From: Rotaria macrura
Lineage: Eukaryota > Rotifera > Eurotatoria > Philodinida > Philodinidae
Reading direction: 5' to 3'
Assembly: GCA_900239685.1 (NCBI GenBank)
Contig: OENT01000522.1
Coordinates: 39,917 to 103,916, forward strand
Length of the DNA stretch: 64,000 nt
The notes under the pieces were generated by a model. The model was not told the origin of the DNA. It ran no database searches and saw only the letters and a program-made list of their open reading frames with translations. A program made the position numbers and the translations under genes. Positions 26,131 through 38,582 of this stretch are shown here, piece by piece; position 1 is the first letter of the stretch; each line of letters starts with the position of its first letter.

Positions 26131-27168
26131 TTCGACTCATCTATTCGAATGTCATTAAAGATACAATTAACAAATAGGATAAATTCATCTTACTTACCAA
26201 TTTATCTAAAAACGAAATGCATAAAAAAGATAGAAATTATGACATGTTATTCGTCACCTTTATTTTTCTTGTCATATGTACATCCAAGAAAAATATGAGT
26301 CAAATAGTTTTGCTATTTGTTTGCAACTAATACTTTTTATTCAAAATCATTATCACGTCGTTATGTGCTATAGTCATAACAAATATTGTCTAATGAACAT
26401 AAAACATTTCAATGCAGATATATGTATATATATATATATATATGTATTTCACATTCATCTGCCCATTCGTTTGATCTTCGACTCGACACGTTTTGAAAGT
26501 TTGATTCATCACTATATTCATAGAAAGACTTAAAAAAAAAGAAAAGAAGGAGCTCATGACAAATAGACATGTTATCGAGAAGAAAGGATTATATGTTTGT
26601 CACTTTTTTTTCTTCTCTCCCTCGCTCTTTCTCTTAGATGTAATAGACGATGAAGAGTCGAAGTCATCAAGTAGCCACAAAAATGACAGCTAGCACCGCA
26701 ATGTACACTTACTTATCTGTTCTTAATCCGGTGAGGATGAGTGATCATCTACTTAAGAAACGAACGCTTTTTAACGCGTAAGCAAAAATACTCGCACGAG
26801 AAATAAAAAAAAAAGAGTATTATGTTCGTTTCTTTTGTTCATTTGAAAGTATTCATCAATACACTAGACATTGTACTGTTGTTCGCCTTGTTTTTATCAA
26901 TAAAACGAGAGAAATGAATGAGTATCGATTTTCGTCAAAAGAAAACTGTCTATTTAAAAGAATAATTTCATTCGTATTGAGTAGAACAACAACTAATTCG
27001 TATCATTCTTTACATCTAAACTAGATTTAATTTCAATAGCTTAATTTTCTTTATTCAAGTTATATTCTATTGTTATTCGAACAGAGATAACAAGATTAAA
27101 AAAAAGATATTGAGTTATACAACATAAGCACACACACACACGCACTCATAGACAAACATCTGCAAACA
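26131..27168. other. Intergenic, no gene seen
   Basis: About 1 kb upstream of LIM gene 2. It holds a TA run near 26420-26443 and T/C-rich tracts near 26605-26640. No frame with recognisable content was found. Confidence 0.6.
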
Positions 27169-27400
27169 ATGTTTCTATTCATGATTATAATCATATCATT
27201 ATTCAAGGGGCAATACTTTAGTTGATGACCCATTACGTTCACAATATCATTTGATGCCTCGTCAAAAATTGGCTCCATGATTCGTATAGAATAGTGCATT
27301 ACAAACATTCCTACTATTTGTTTGAACAATATTGTCCAAATGCTGTTCCATCTGGTCAGAACTACTATGTGAAACAACGTGCATCTAACCATATCTAATT
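27169..27400 (+). pseudogene. Decayed secreted glycoside hydrolase family 32-like gene (5' part)
   Basis: Three consecutive plus-strand frames give a plausible N-terminus broken by two frameshifts. The ATG at 27169 starts a signal-peptide-like segment (MFLFMIIIISLFKGQYFS) that stops at 27223. The next frame, 27221-27265, reads VDDPLRSQYHLMPRQ. The third frame, from 27267, reads NWLHDSYRIVHY and then YYLFEQYCPNAVPSG. This matches the layout of GH32 beta-fructosidases: P-L-R-x-Q-Y-H-x-x-P, then N-W-x-N-D-P-N-G, then Y-H-L-F-Y-Q-Y-x-P. The nucleophile Asp is kept, but NDPN has become HDSY. Further downstream (27400-27900) open pieces exist that I cannot assign. GH32 is mostly bacterial, fungal and plant, so an acquired and now dead gene is the inference. 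Chance resemblance is not excluded. Confidence 0.42.
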
Positions 27401-29916
27401 GTTGTTCTTATTATGCTTGAGTGAAACAAGTATTGCTATTGGAAAGATATGGATCATTCGACTCATCCATAAATAAATTATGTTCACTTGTTCAATTGTA
27501 TGACATTAACCGAATACGATGCAGAACTAGAATTCTTATTTATGTTACGTCAATCAGAATAGATACTGTCGTGTTACTAAGTCAAATTGTAAGTTTGACC
27601 ATGTCATTGAACTGATTGATCATATTAGCAGCTTATTAAATACTTGCACGGCTGAAGAACGAAGTTTTTTTAAACTATGCTCGTTAGTTCAAAATATTCT
27701 ACTAAATTGTTCATATACAAATCGAATCTATAGTCATCATTTTAGTCTATTTTCGAGCATGTCAAGATCAATATCATCCATCAAATCAAACTGTGTTAAA
27801 AGCATCTTCATCATGATATTTTCACGAAGGACAAGAAACATTGATCCAATTAAATGTGATTGTTATATCTGTCGATTATGATCTTAGTCAATTTATGCAT
27901 TAAATCGACGAGGAAAAATTTTGTGCATCAAAAATATTTCTATACGAATCTACAAAAACGATAATGTGTTTATTATAACATGGGAAAATAGAAGATCAGA
28001 AAAAAGTGTTGCTTATGATTGAAATAGTTATTTTCACACTTGAAACAACGATTTCTATTTCTCATGATGGTTTACAATTAACTGCATACTTCATCGAATT
28101 ATTGTGAAGTCAAACCAAATCATATTAAACTCCTATCGCTCTCTATCTCTGTTTGTCAGCAGTGACATTCGTAGAATTAAATTTGTTTTCCCTATTTATT
28201 GTATTCTCTCTTTATGCTTACTTTTGCTCAATCAATTCACATATTTTTCTTCTTCTGAATAAATCAATATCTCTTAGAATTCAAACAGATTAAAATGAAT
28301 GTATTTAAATTTATATTTTCCGCATTCTTCAACAGTAAGATAAAGAATTTGTTTCAGATCCTGACAATAAATTATCAAACAAAACCCACACTCACAATAC
28401 AGATGAGAACATCATTTATAGTTATGTTAAATCAGTTAGTTTAGAGTACAGTGGACCATATGTACGCACATACGTGATAGACAAATAGATAGAAAATATT
28501 AACACAAGAAACAACTTTGTTTCTACCAAGATTTTGATTAGATTTCCATCAAAAAGAAATGCATCGAATTCACATTATGGTGAGTTAAATATGTAGATAT
28601 TATATAGTAGATATTTATTGTGATTGTATTCCTACATGGATTTTGTAAACATACAACTGCCATAAAGAAATCTACCACCAACATGTGTGTATGCAAAGAG
28701 AAAACAGATTTTTTTCTTATATATTCTAGATCTTGATATCAGAATAAAATCGTGTTGAATAATCGCTTTATCCACACGAGAGGGTCCCAAATGCGGTGGG
28801 AATTCTTGTTTTCAATTTCATTCGTCAATGGTTTCAATCATACGAGAATAAATGGAAGACGATGCATTACGCGAACCGATTTCTTATTATTTCACTTCAA
28901 CTAAAATTTATTGAATGATAGGCCTATTGATAGATTCATATAGATACTATGATTAGAAGATAAAAAATGTTTTTCAATTTTCTAGATGGTTAAATCGACA
29001 TCCATTAATTGAATGGTTACTATGGTTGTAATAAATTCGATTGAGAGACATTATTAACACATGTTACTGGTAGACAGTAACCTTGAAGCATTGAGCGTGT
29101 ATGATAGCAGGATCAGAGAACAGAATGACAATTTCTTCAAAATCTTCCGTTTATGATGTTTCATTCAATGTTGATTTTCAACAAAAAAAGAGAAAAAAGA
29201 ATCAACGACAACTTGGTTTCTGATCTATCCTGTGCTTGATAGATAGTACTATAAGATTAGATGTATGCGATTCATTCAATCAACAAAAATCATAGTATTC
29301 GTCATTTTTTCGCACATTTACCTACTTACACGAGTATCATTGATTTGGTACGAACAAGGCAATACCTAACTACTTTATTAATTAGTAATAGAATCAGGAG
29401 AAACCCATAGATGTTTTCTTCAGATTCTATTTTATTTTCATACGTTGATCATCTACGAAAATGTAGCAACAAACTCAGGATACGCGTATGAAACAATGAT
29501 GCAACGAATGAGAAGTTGATGGCATGAAAATTTTACTGATGGATAAACACACGAGAAACATCTAGAGAAAAAAAACGTGTATCGTTGAAAACGAACGTCA
29601 CTTTTTCAACATACTCTACTTTACAAGTACATACTCGATTATTATGCAGATTCACAACATCAACTTTTTTTCTTTTACCTAAATTGAATATCTTATACAG
29701 TACATTCGTTTTCGTTGGAAAAACATGAAATAGAACTGTAGTTGACAATTTGTTCTGAGCGACATCTAGAATCAACGAAATTTTATGGTATGATCGTTTC
29801 TTATCGTCTTTTTATTATTCTGTCAAATGAAATAGCAATTGGACCAAAATATGCACACTTGATGTTCGTGTTCTTTTTCAAAGCTTTGATAAAACGCTAA
29901 ACATAAACAGTTAAAT
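27401..29916. other. Intergenic, possible pseudogene remains at the 5' side
   Basis: An open stretch without ATG runs from about 27532 to 27882 on the plus strand. It could be the decayed remainder of the upstream hydrolase, but it shows no family motif. The rest, to the SNX19-like start, shows no gene, RNA or element. The region directly upstream of 29917 is AT-rich with no obvious promoter motif. Confidence 0.5.
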
Positions 29917-32900
29917 ATGATTTACCAACGATTGCTACTTAAGTTTATTCATCATTTTTCTATTCTTCAACAATATTTCATTATTTTATCATTATTTTTT
30001 ATTTTACTCATACTGTTTCATTGTTGGTGGTGTATTTTATTGTTACCACTGTGTACTATTCTAGCGAAGTTAGCAACCCAAAGTTTATGTTGTGAAAAAC
30101 GATTACCGTTCATATTTACTGGCCGTATTTATAATCTATTGAATCGAAAACGAATACTTAAACATAATGATAAGACGCCAAAACCTATCGATACATTGAA
30201 TTCATTTGAATCAGACTTACAAACAGAGTACGATACTTATATTAGTAATATAATTGAACTTTACATAGAAAGATGGTATTACTCTTCAGTATCAATGGAT
30301 CGAGAATTTCGAGAAGATTTAATAAATATATTTCGTTTAATATTGAATCGTTTGAATGATCGTATCAGACTACTAGAACTTCATAATGTTCTTCGTCTAA
30401 TCATCGGTTTACAAAGACAACATGTGCATGAATACTTACGTGCACATGATTCCTATAGAAAACAACGTCCACAAAATCGACTAAGTAGATCACTTGTTGA
30501 AGAATTTGCTCAAATCAATGGTTTTCATCGATCAATAGTTAATGATGATACTCATGCATATTTAAAAGCACTTGCAGAGTTGATTTCAACAGATTTAATG
30601 CCTGAATCATTTCCCATGTATTCAAATAGTCGTACAGTTCGAGAATTTGTAACGCAGATTTTGGTCAATTGTATATTTTTACCTTTATTAAATCAACTAT
30701 CTAAACCACAAATGATTTATTATTTAATTATTCTTCTATGGGAAACAGAAGAACAAGAACAAGCTTTTGAAACAAAAGAAAGTTCTTTAACAAAACAATC
30801 GGAAACAAGTGATGATACTAATGCAAATCATGTTGAACCAGTGGCATTTACAGGAATCCTCGATAATCAAATGAATGACAATGATGAACCTCGTCCGCCA
30901 TATTTAGAACGCATCATATATTCTGCAACTATTGCTTACAGTGATACGACATATGATGCCATGTTTGCTGCACCCTACACTGTTTATTTTATTCAAGTAA
31001 TTGCTGATAACAAAAAAAATTCAATTACTATTCAATATATTCTTTTGAGCAGCTTGCTGTTTTTAATATGGACATATTATCGTTACCAGAAATCATTCTA
31101 CTATAACATAAGTAGTTAAGAAAGAAAATATATTTAAAAAAGATGAGACATCATTTATTCGATAGGCATTCTAATTAGAATATGAAAGCAATTAGAGAGA
31201 CAAAAAAATGAAGTTTATTTTCATGAAATTTCGGTAGCCTTACTCAGAGTATCGCATGAATAGTAGTAAACATCGTGTTAAACTTGAAAATATCATTCGT
31301 TGATTGATGCACAAAAATCTTCATACATGTGATTGCAGAGTTAATAGTGTCTATCGGTTACGTAAACAGATTATGTTGTTGACTTGTTGAATTCATTTGA
31401 TACATCGAAACATGAAATTTAACTTACTTGAGTTCAGATCTTCATCGAAAATTCTATTTATATATATATATGTGATATCGCATAGATCAATATGCATCAC
31501 GGCTAACAATCAAGTGTCTCATGAGCTCCATTTAATATTGTTCCAATGAAAAAGCATGGAACAGCAGTATATATTTATGTTGATATTCGTTCATTTTCAC
31601 ACTGTATGGTAACAACTGGTTTTTAGTTAAACTAAAAGAATCTTAGACGAACCAGAAATCATAACGAAGCATTATAGCTGTTTGAATAGAATATTAACGA
31701 AGAGTACAACTTTCTTTAGAGATAAATTAAAAATATTTATAATCTTTTGCAATCAACAGGATATGATGTTTTCCATTTAGAAAACATTAATAATGATTCT
31801 TAATACGACAATGAAATATTCGAATACGATGGAGGAATCGAATCTTTTAACACAGTCATGTTCTTTTTCCAGTCGAAATCACCTTGAAATCTATAAATAG
31901 TTCGTATAACTGAAGTTTTTGATCTAAAATCGATGTTATGGATTCTTTTGAATTTAATTTTTATGATGAAAAATTTCATTTAGATACGCATGAATTTGTT
32001 TTTCACTTCTAATTCATGTCATGTTCAAGAATCCTTTCAAATTTAAAATTGGTTCACTGAGACCTATTCTAGACAATAGTGTGAAATGGAATGATTTCCT
32101 ACTTGTAATCAGTTGATTGTCGCATCAAATTATCTTCTTCTTTCGAGATGTACAATTTGAAAATTTTCCTATGTAATTCTGAAACATTTCCTCATGAATC
32201 ATTATTTGTATTTTTGTATAGTGTGAAACAAAATCTCCATTTACATCACATGCCACTCATCGATATACGATTGGAAGACGTTTTCGTGAATTTTTAAATT
32301 TACAAAAACGATTACAACAAAATCAAATCACAAGTCGATATTGTTACGGTTGGAAAAGATATTTCTCACTTATTTTAAATATGTTACAATTATTCTATAG
32401 AAATCGATGAAATTTTCCGAACACTGTCGGTTCCAATTGATAATATGAATCCAGATGTTATTTATCGACGAAAACATGTACTCGAGCAATATATAAAAGT
32501 ATGTTAATATAGTTCTGTTGAAATCTTTTGAAAACATCTATCTTAATACAGTTTTCTTTTCATTTAGAGAATCATTTCTAATGAAGTTCTCAATTGTTCA
32601 CATGATGTACTCGAATTTTTCGCTTTCAATTCCAGTCCAAATATACCATTTGAAGCACTACCGAGTAAATTATCGGTTCCACGTGTTGATAGAGTAACTC
32701 TCAAATTTTAATATTTTTATTCACTTCTATTGATTGAATATCTAAGGTTTTATTTCGTACATTGTCCGACATGGGAAACAAATTTAATAGATTCCTTTCA
32801 ACAAAAAAAGACACAATCCATTTGCATGGGACATTTCAATTGAATATTTCCATGACTTGTGAAAAAGTATGTCAAGCATTTGATTTATGTTTTTTGTTTG

Positions 32901-35900
32901 ATCGGATTTCGATACCTCAGTTTGCATTGCAATCTGAGATATACGCTATCCTGTGTAAAATATTTAAAAAAATATTATTCCATGAAATCTACGAAAAAAC
33001 TAATTGCTTCAAAAATGCTAAGAATCAAACTTCTCAACTATGGAGAAATAATTGAAAAGCAGGAATTTAAATTTTTTTGGAACAGAAAGTATTACCATTC
33101 GAATATGCAATTATCTTTTGAAAGAATCATTTCATACTAGAATTATTTTAAATAGATTACAGACAATTCAGTGTTTATATTCAATCAGAATCACACGAGT
33201 ATATTTCAATTCTCTAGTAGAAATTTATCTTAATACTTCATGGATTCATCATGAAATATATAGCACGATCATATAGCATTGTTGATCCCCGGAATATACA
33301 CATCTTGAATGGGTCTAATGAACATGAGATACGCTACAAAGTTCGACGCATGCTATTCATTAATAAAAATATTGATTGAGTGTCGAATTACAAAAACTAC
33401 TCTCTGCAATCTGTTTGTGGTTTTATTAGGAAAACGATTGAGCAAATTATGTTCTATGTGTTATTCAATTAGTTTTAATACAGTTTCTAACTTGTAAAAA
33501 TCATCTATAATAAAAAGCTTTGATTTTATTCTACTATTGAATCAACGTTATTGAACAGGCCAAAGGATATGCTATTAAAGCAATAAGTATTCTCTTACAT
33601 GTTACCCGTCCAATTTTGATGAGAATTATTGTTAGTTGATTAAAACGAAAATTGGATACTTGTTTTTAATAAGAAAAAATATTATAACCTTTAAAAGAGT
33701 GAAGTCCTAAGTCATATTTTAGGAATGAGCAACAGTCAAAGCATTAGTAATCATCGACATGATTACAAAAAGAAGCAGAACAATATCATGATGCAATATA
33801 ATAATGATTGCAAACTGATGAGTATGCAGTAGTCAGCCTTGAACAACAATAATTTCAATAGTCCAGTTAAATTCAAACTAGTTGATAATCGTTTTTCAGT
33901 TCTTTGACTCATCTCATGTAACAATCATCATTGTGTAGAACATTTCAATCGAACACGCCATATTTGTTTGTGTTGACTTACATTTGACATCAATGGAACC
34001 AACCAAAAACTATATATATATCATTTTCAAAGAGGAAACACATTTTTGAAACAAATAATCATACCTAGAACTAACTGTATCTTTGAATTTGTAAATATTC
34101 TTGAAAGAATGTTGTTCATTATTTATGAAATACTATTTTCAGTCTCGAAATGTGGCATGAAAAAAAAGATAGTAACATTGAATAGGAAATAAACTCTATG
34201 TTTCTTTTCTTTTATTCCAACTACAGATTTACATTAGGTTTTTTCAAGTACTCTGTTAGACTTGAATAAATACTTCGTTAAACAGCAATAAACTCAAGCA
34301 TTCAACAATATCTACATAATACTAAAAATGACGATAGTGTTATAGAACCGAGTTTATTTCATGAAGCGAAATCTAGCAGTGAATGTATATTTGATAATTT
34401 AACCTTGAAATTGAAAATTATTTCCAACTTTATCTATAAGGAATGCTATCGATCGCGTTTCAGGTAATTTTGTTTTGGCTATTTTTTCGCTTAATTAGTT
34501 ATTTAATGCTGTCTATTGCATGAATGCAAAACTAATAGTTTGTTGAATACTATGTACATCAGAAATCTAGTTTATTCGAATTTCACATCTATTGCTATGC
34601 TTAGAAGTTTCTTTTCTCATCATCGACAACTGCATAAGTGATGCAATAGTAACAGTACGCGTCAAACGTTTTATCTACCATTGATTTTTTAGTGTAAACT
34701 AAAATCTAAAATATACAATTTAAAAAATCAATGATATAAAAATCGTATTTATTTCCCAGATAACAATCAGTTGTTGATAACGATATGTAGTTATCAAGAA
34801 TAGGTCGAAATTTCTATTTACCGTGGAAAATATCCATGTCATACTTATTCAATATTTTAAATAGGAAACGAATAGATTGCTGTTTGACCATGCTTTACAT
34901 GATAAAGTTTGTGAATTCTTATAAAAATCTAGAGCCAATCTTAGTATCTCAACTATATTCATCAAAGATTGTTCGTTTTTATCAGAGATTATTGTTGTAT
35001 AATTTTACAATTTATTGACAGACGTCGCCAATAATGAATCAATTGAAATCTTTCGTTGCACAATCCTCACATCAATCTTCGACATCTGTATCCAAATTGA
35101 ATGAAGTAGATGCAGAATTTTTACAATCATTATTAACGCGTCCATCAATTACAACAACACGTCGAAATAAAACGATCGGTAAAATAGAAAAATCAAATTT
35201 ACTTTCATATCAATGTTTTTGATAACAATTTTAATTACTAGAATCAGATATACCATTAACAGATGCAGTACTTGATTTAATCTATACATGTTTACATTCT
35301 CGTGAGGCAATTATTAGTTATCAGTCGATTCATCAAATATTGCGTACTCTATTTGGTCATTTAATTGAAGAGTATGTTTTTTTTTACTTTGTTATTTAAA
35401 ACATAGAGATAAAATATAAATTGTAGATATTTAAAAAATCTTATTGATGAGTTATTTTCACACAAAAAAATTCTTAACTATCTAGAGAATTTGCGAACTA
35501 AAGTTCTTTGGCCCAATGATAATACTATCAAAATGCCATTGAATAATGTTAAACATCGAGCATACAATGCATGTAGAAAGCAAATTCCGAGTATGAAATT
35601 TTTTCGTTGTGTTTCTTTTTATATTTCATAAGTTTATTCGTTTGAACATTAAAAGAATGGCTTCAAACTATTGTTGGCAACGATAATATTGATTGCCTTA
35701 TAACGAATGCTCTTGATTGTTTAAGCTACGAGCAACTTAATAAGTTTGTATTCGTTTTTGAAAATATTTCAAAGTTTAACTTTATTCGAAATCAATTTTG
35801 TTTTTGCTATATTATTTAGACACTTTCTTTGTAATCTATTAGATTTATTTATTGAACAATTAATACCGAATATGGCAACACAAGAATTTCTAACTAGATA

Positions 35901-35931
35901 CGTTCAGATGCATACTGGTAGTCGATCATAA
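29917..35931 (+). CDS. SNX19-like sorting nexin (PXA-PX-Nexin_C)
   Basis: Endosomal or ER-contact-site sorting nexin that binds phosphoinositides. Nine exons: 29917-30996, 32222-32333, 32401-32498, 32568-32693, 35022-35178, 35242-35371, 35427-35590, 35656-35743, 35820-35931, giving 688 residues with matching phases. Two N-terminal hydrophobic segments (IILSLFFILLILFHCWWCIL and following) are followed by a PXA domain (about 90-300). Next comes a PX domain (YTIGRRFREFLNLQKRL, then NPDVIYRRKHVLEQYIK). The end is a Nexin_C domain (YLKNLIDELFSHKKILNYLE, VLWPND, HFLCNLLDLFIEQLIPN). No RGS domain is visible, which favours SNX19 over SNX13/14/25. The exon 2 donor (GTCGAT) is weak and was chosen by phase. 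Introns of 1,225 and 2,328 bp could lead automatic callers to split this gene. Reading on past 30996 gives a false C-terminal hydrophobic tail encoded by intron. Confidence 0.87.
30997..32221 (+). other. Large intron 1 of the SNX19-like gene
   Basis: Starts GTAATTG after codon 360 and ends TTTTGTATAG before the PX-domain exon. It is AT-rich and contains no recognisable coding segment. A TA run lies near 31460-31472. The reading frame stays open for 41 codons into it by chance. Confidence 0.75.
32694..35021 (+). other. Large intron 4 of the SNX19-like gene
   Basis: A 2.3-kb intron joining PX and Nexin_C exons in phase 0 (donor GTAACT, acceptor TTGACAG). Several short frames inside (for example 32762-33055) lack any family signal. 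I see no terminal repeats. Confidence 0.7.
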
Positions 35932-36574
35932 ATTAAAATCGATATCTTAATTCAACTAGTCGGTGATTGTGATTTTTTTTTCTATGTAATTTTTTGCTTG
36001 CAAAATTTAATACTCAATTCTTTAATTCATGTCTGCATTTAACATGTTTTTATGATTGTATTTTTATTTTCGTTACACTTAAAGTAAAATAAATTTGTTT
36101 TTGATATGAAAGAAAAAAATACGGAGGAAAACCAGAATACGAAGTGACACATTAAACAATAACCAGGTGAAGATGAAAATCATGTGTCGTTAGTCGCTTG
36201 TTCGTGATTCTACTGACATGCCTAAATTTTTTCGATTCGTAATTCTGTTGTCTTTTGATTCGATATAAAAACCTTGTCTTTAGAGAGACAAGGTATTCTA
36301 TGAATGTATTTTCTTTGTACATACATCGAGTTAATATGCGATCATTATTATTATTATTGATCGAATCAAGTTAAGGATTAATCGAAGAAAATTATCGGTA
36401 TTGAAGCCCAAAACTATGTGTTTGTTTGTTTTTTTATACACATCATGTGTTACCTTTGAATGCAAATATGTTTTGTTTAATATATAATAAGTGATAGATA
36501 TAGTTTCGTTCTCATTTCGCAAAAAGAAAAACATCGATCTTAGTTTCAATACTAAAAAGTATAAAAATATTTTT
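35932..36574. other. Intergenic with a 9-bp stem hairpin
   Basis: The 3' flank of the SNX19-like gene and 5' flank of the phosphatase gene. A perfect hairpin with stem ACCTTGTCT/AGACAAGGT and a six-base loop lies at 36271-36294. AATAAA-type polyadenylation signals occur near 36085-36095. No gene is seen. Confidence 0.6.
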
Positions 36575-38387
36575 ATGGCTCATCATATTTTTGTCAGTAA
36601 TAATAATACAACTCCTCATGATGGTATTCGCCGATCATCGACTTTAAATATACCGCTTAACGATCCTCTTATTCATGATAAATATGACTATGAAATGCAG
36701 AAATTCGTGGAACATGAGCGTCAATATAGATTAGCCCAGGTCTATATTTTCTATTTGTAATTTATATGATAAACACATATTTATTTTTTATTTGAGCAGC
36801 AATTACCGAGAGAAAATTCTGTAGGTAAATCAAATAATCCTTCGATTTTAAAAAGTATTGATGGACCGTACAGATATGTGCAACAACCTTCTGCTAGGTC
36901 AGTTATTGATCAAAAATTAACATTTGCACCATCAATAAATATGTCGGTTCATTCGCTACCAGAGAAACCACTTCGTATTATTATTATTCGTCACGCCGAA
37001 CGAGCTGACGCTGTTCTAGGTTCAGACTGGTCAAAGAAAAGCTTCGATCGCCATGGTCGTTACATGAGATTTAGCGAACATTTACCAGAGGCGTATGTTC
37101 ACTAAAATAAGTTGTTGTTGTCTTTGTTTCTCCATGCTTAGAATATTTGCTCTAGTTTGCCTCATCGTTCGTATTTACATCATTATGTTATTGATGTTCC
37201 ATTAACAAATCGTGGTCGTATGCATGCTTTTAAAACAGGTAAAACATTATCACTCAACGGATATGGAGCTGATATTTGTTATACAAGTCCATCATTACGA
37301 TGTGTACAGAGTGCAAATGGAATATTAGCTGGTATGGGTAGAAAAGGTGTATCTATGCAATTGGTAAGTTAGTATGTTGTTCTTTTTCTGTTTCTGATTA
37401 TAACGTGACTCTATTGTATTCATATGAATTAGGAGCCAGGTTTATTTGAATGTTATTTAAATGATTTTAAGCGGACATTATGTTTCATGACCAAAGAGGA
37501 ACTAGCACGCAATGGTTATAATATTGATCAATCGTATCAAGCAATAATGCCATTCATGCGACCACACGACAGTCAAGCTGATTATTATGAACGATGCCGA
37601 TCAATTATGGATATCATAACCGAACGACATCAAGCAACAGGTGGAACTATTTTAATCGTAGCACGTAAGTAGTATGCTTCATTTATTTCAATTTCAATCA
37701 ATCCAATTGAAAATTGTTGTCTTGAAATCAATATTTCTCGTATCTTATTACTTTAGATGCACCAAGTCTTGAAGGATTAACTCGTCACTTATCCGGTGGT
37801 AAATTTCAACCAGGTTCGATCATTATAAATTGGAAAGATAATCCATAGAATCTCGTTTGTTAATTTCATTTTTTCTAGAAAAATTATTTGATATTGCTCG
37901 TCGAGTACCATTTCTTGCCATGACTATCATAGAAAGAAATAGTACTAATGGCCAATGGCTGTTTCGCACACGACCACTTCAAACAAATCAAACGCAATCA
38001 ATTCGAGAACTTCCATATGATATTGTACAACCGACGTCACCTATGTCCATGGTAGGTCATGATTCCTCAACGACTTCACAAGCACAACAACAAATACAGC
38101 GTCAACAATTACAACAACAACAACAACAACAACAGCAGCAACATTTACAACGACAGCAATTACAATACAGACAACAACAACAATCTCTGTCTCCAGCTCC
38201 ATCGATAGCTTCATATGTGCAACAAAATCAACAAGTCAGACGACAAAATATTTCACCAAATGAAACCCTACATATGAGAGCACCCATCGGACTTATTCCA
38301 GTCGATTTGAAGAAAGTTGTCAAGAGTTCAACAGCACCAAATCTACGTATGAGTCATTCACTAAGTGAAATTTTTCGCGTCATTTGA
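36575..38387 (+). CDS. STS/UBASH3-type histidine phosphatase-domain protein
   Basis: Histidine-phosphatase (phosphoglycerate mutase-like) protein related to the C-terminal domain of UBASH3A/B, which dephosphorylates tyrosine kinases. Six exons: 36575-36739, 36800-37092, 37156-37363, 37433-37664, 37757-37813, 37879-38387, giving 487 residues. Catalytic features are IIIRHAERADAV (the phospho-accepting His), YTSPSLRCVQSA (Arg), EPGLFECY and IVAHAPSLEG (second His). The N-terminal 130 or so residues show no UBA or SH3 domain, so this is a stand-alone phosphatase. The C-terminal 150 residues are Gln-rich (poly-Gln near 38087-38160) and end in SSTAPNLRMSHSLSEIFRVI. The invertebrate RHAE/HAPS variants differ from the RHGE/SHGS of vertebrate STS, but all catalytic residues remain. 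RCC1 follows on the same strand 195 bp downstream. Confidence 0.88.
38087..38160 (+). repeat. CAA/CAG repeat encoding poly-Gln
   Basis: Imperfect CAA/CAG array in the last exon of the phosphatase gene, with a pure run of about ten Gln codons at its centre and interrupted Gln on both sides. In frame. Confidence 0.85.
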
Positions 38388-38451
38388 TTGAATAACAAGG
38401 ACTTGGACTAATCGCAAATTTTACATGACTTTTTTCAAGTTATATTTTGAA

Positions 38452-38474
38452 ATATATATATATATATATATAAC
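38452..38474. repeat. (TA)n microsatellite
   Basis: A run of TA dinucleotides in the short spacer between the phosphatase stop and the RCC1 start. It is followed by an AATAAA at 38527-38532 that could serve as the phosphatase polyadenylation signal. Confidence 0.75.
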
Positions 38475-38582
38475 ACAATATATATTATATAACATACATG
38501 TTCAATGCGCGCGTCAATGATTCGAAAATAAAAATATTTTTTATTCTAATCTAAAGATTTTGATCTGTTTTTATACATAATT

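Noticed and set aside
27532-27882. Open stretch of about 116 codons without ATG
   Set aside because: One stop-free stretch of this length is roughly what chance gives in 64 kb of such AT-rich DNA, and no family motif is visible. Kept only as possible pseudogene tail.
31000-31119. C-terminal transmembrane segment of the 29917 frame
   Set aside because: It is a read-through of intron 1; the exon ends at 30996 and splices in phase to the PX exon.
32762-33497. Four overlapping short plus-strand frames
   Set aside because: They lie inside the SNX19-like intron, are in different frames over the same DNA and show no domain.
36271-36294. Perfect 9-bp stem hairpin as a histone-type 3' end or small RNA
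   Set aside because: Sequence does not match the histone stem-loop, and no associated gene supports a function; noted only as structure.
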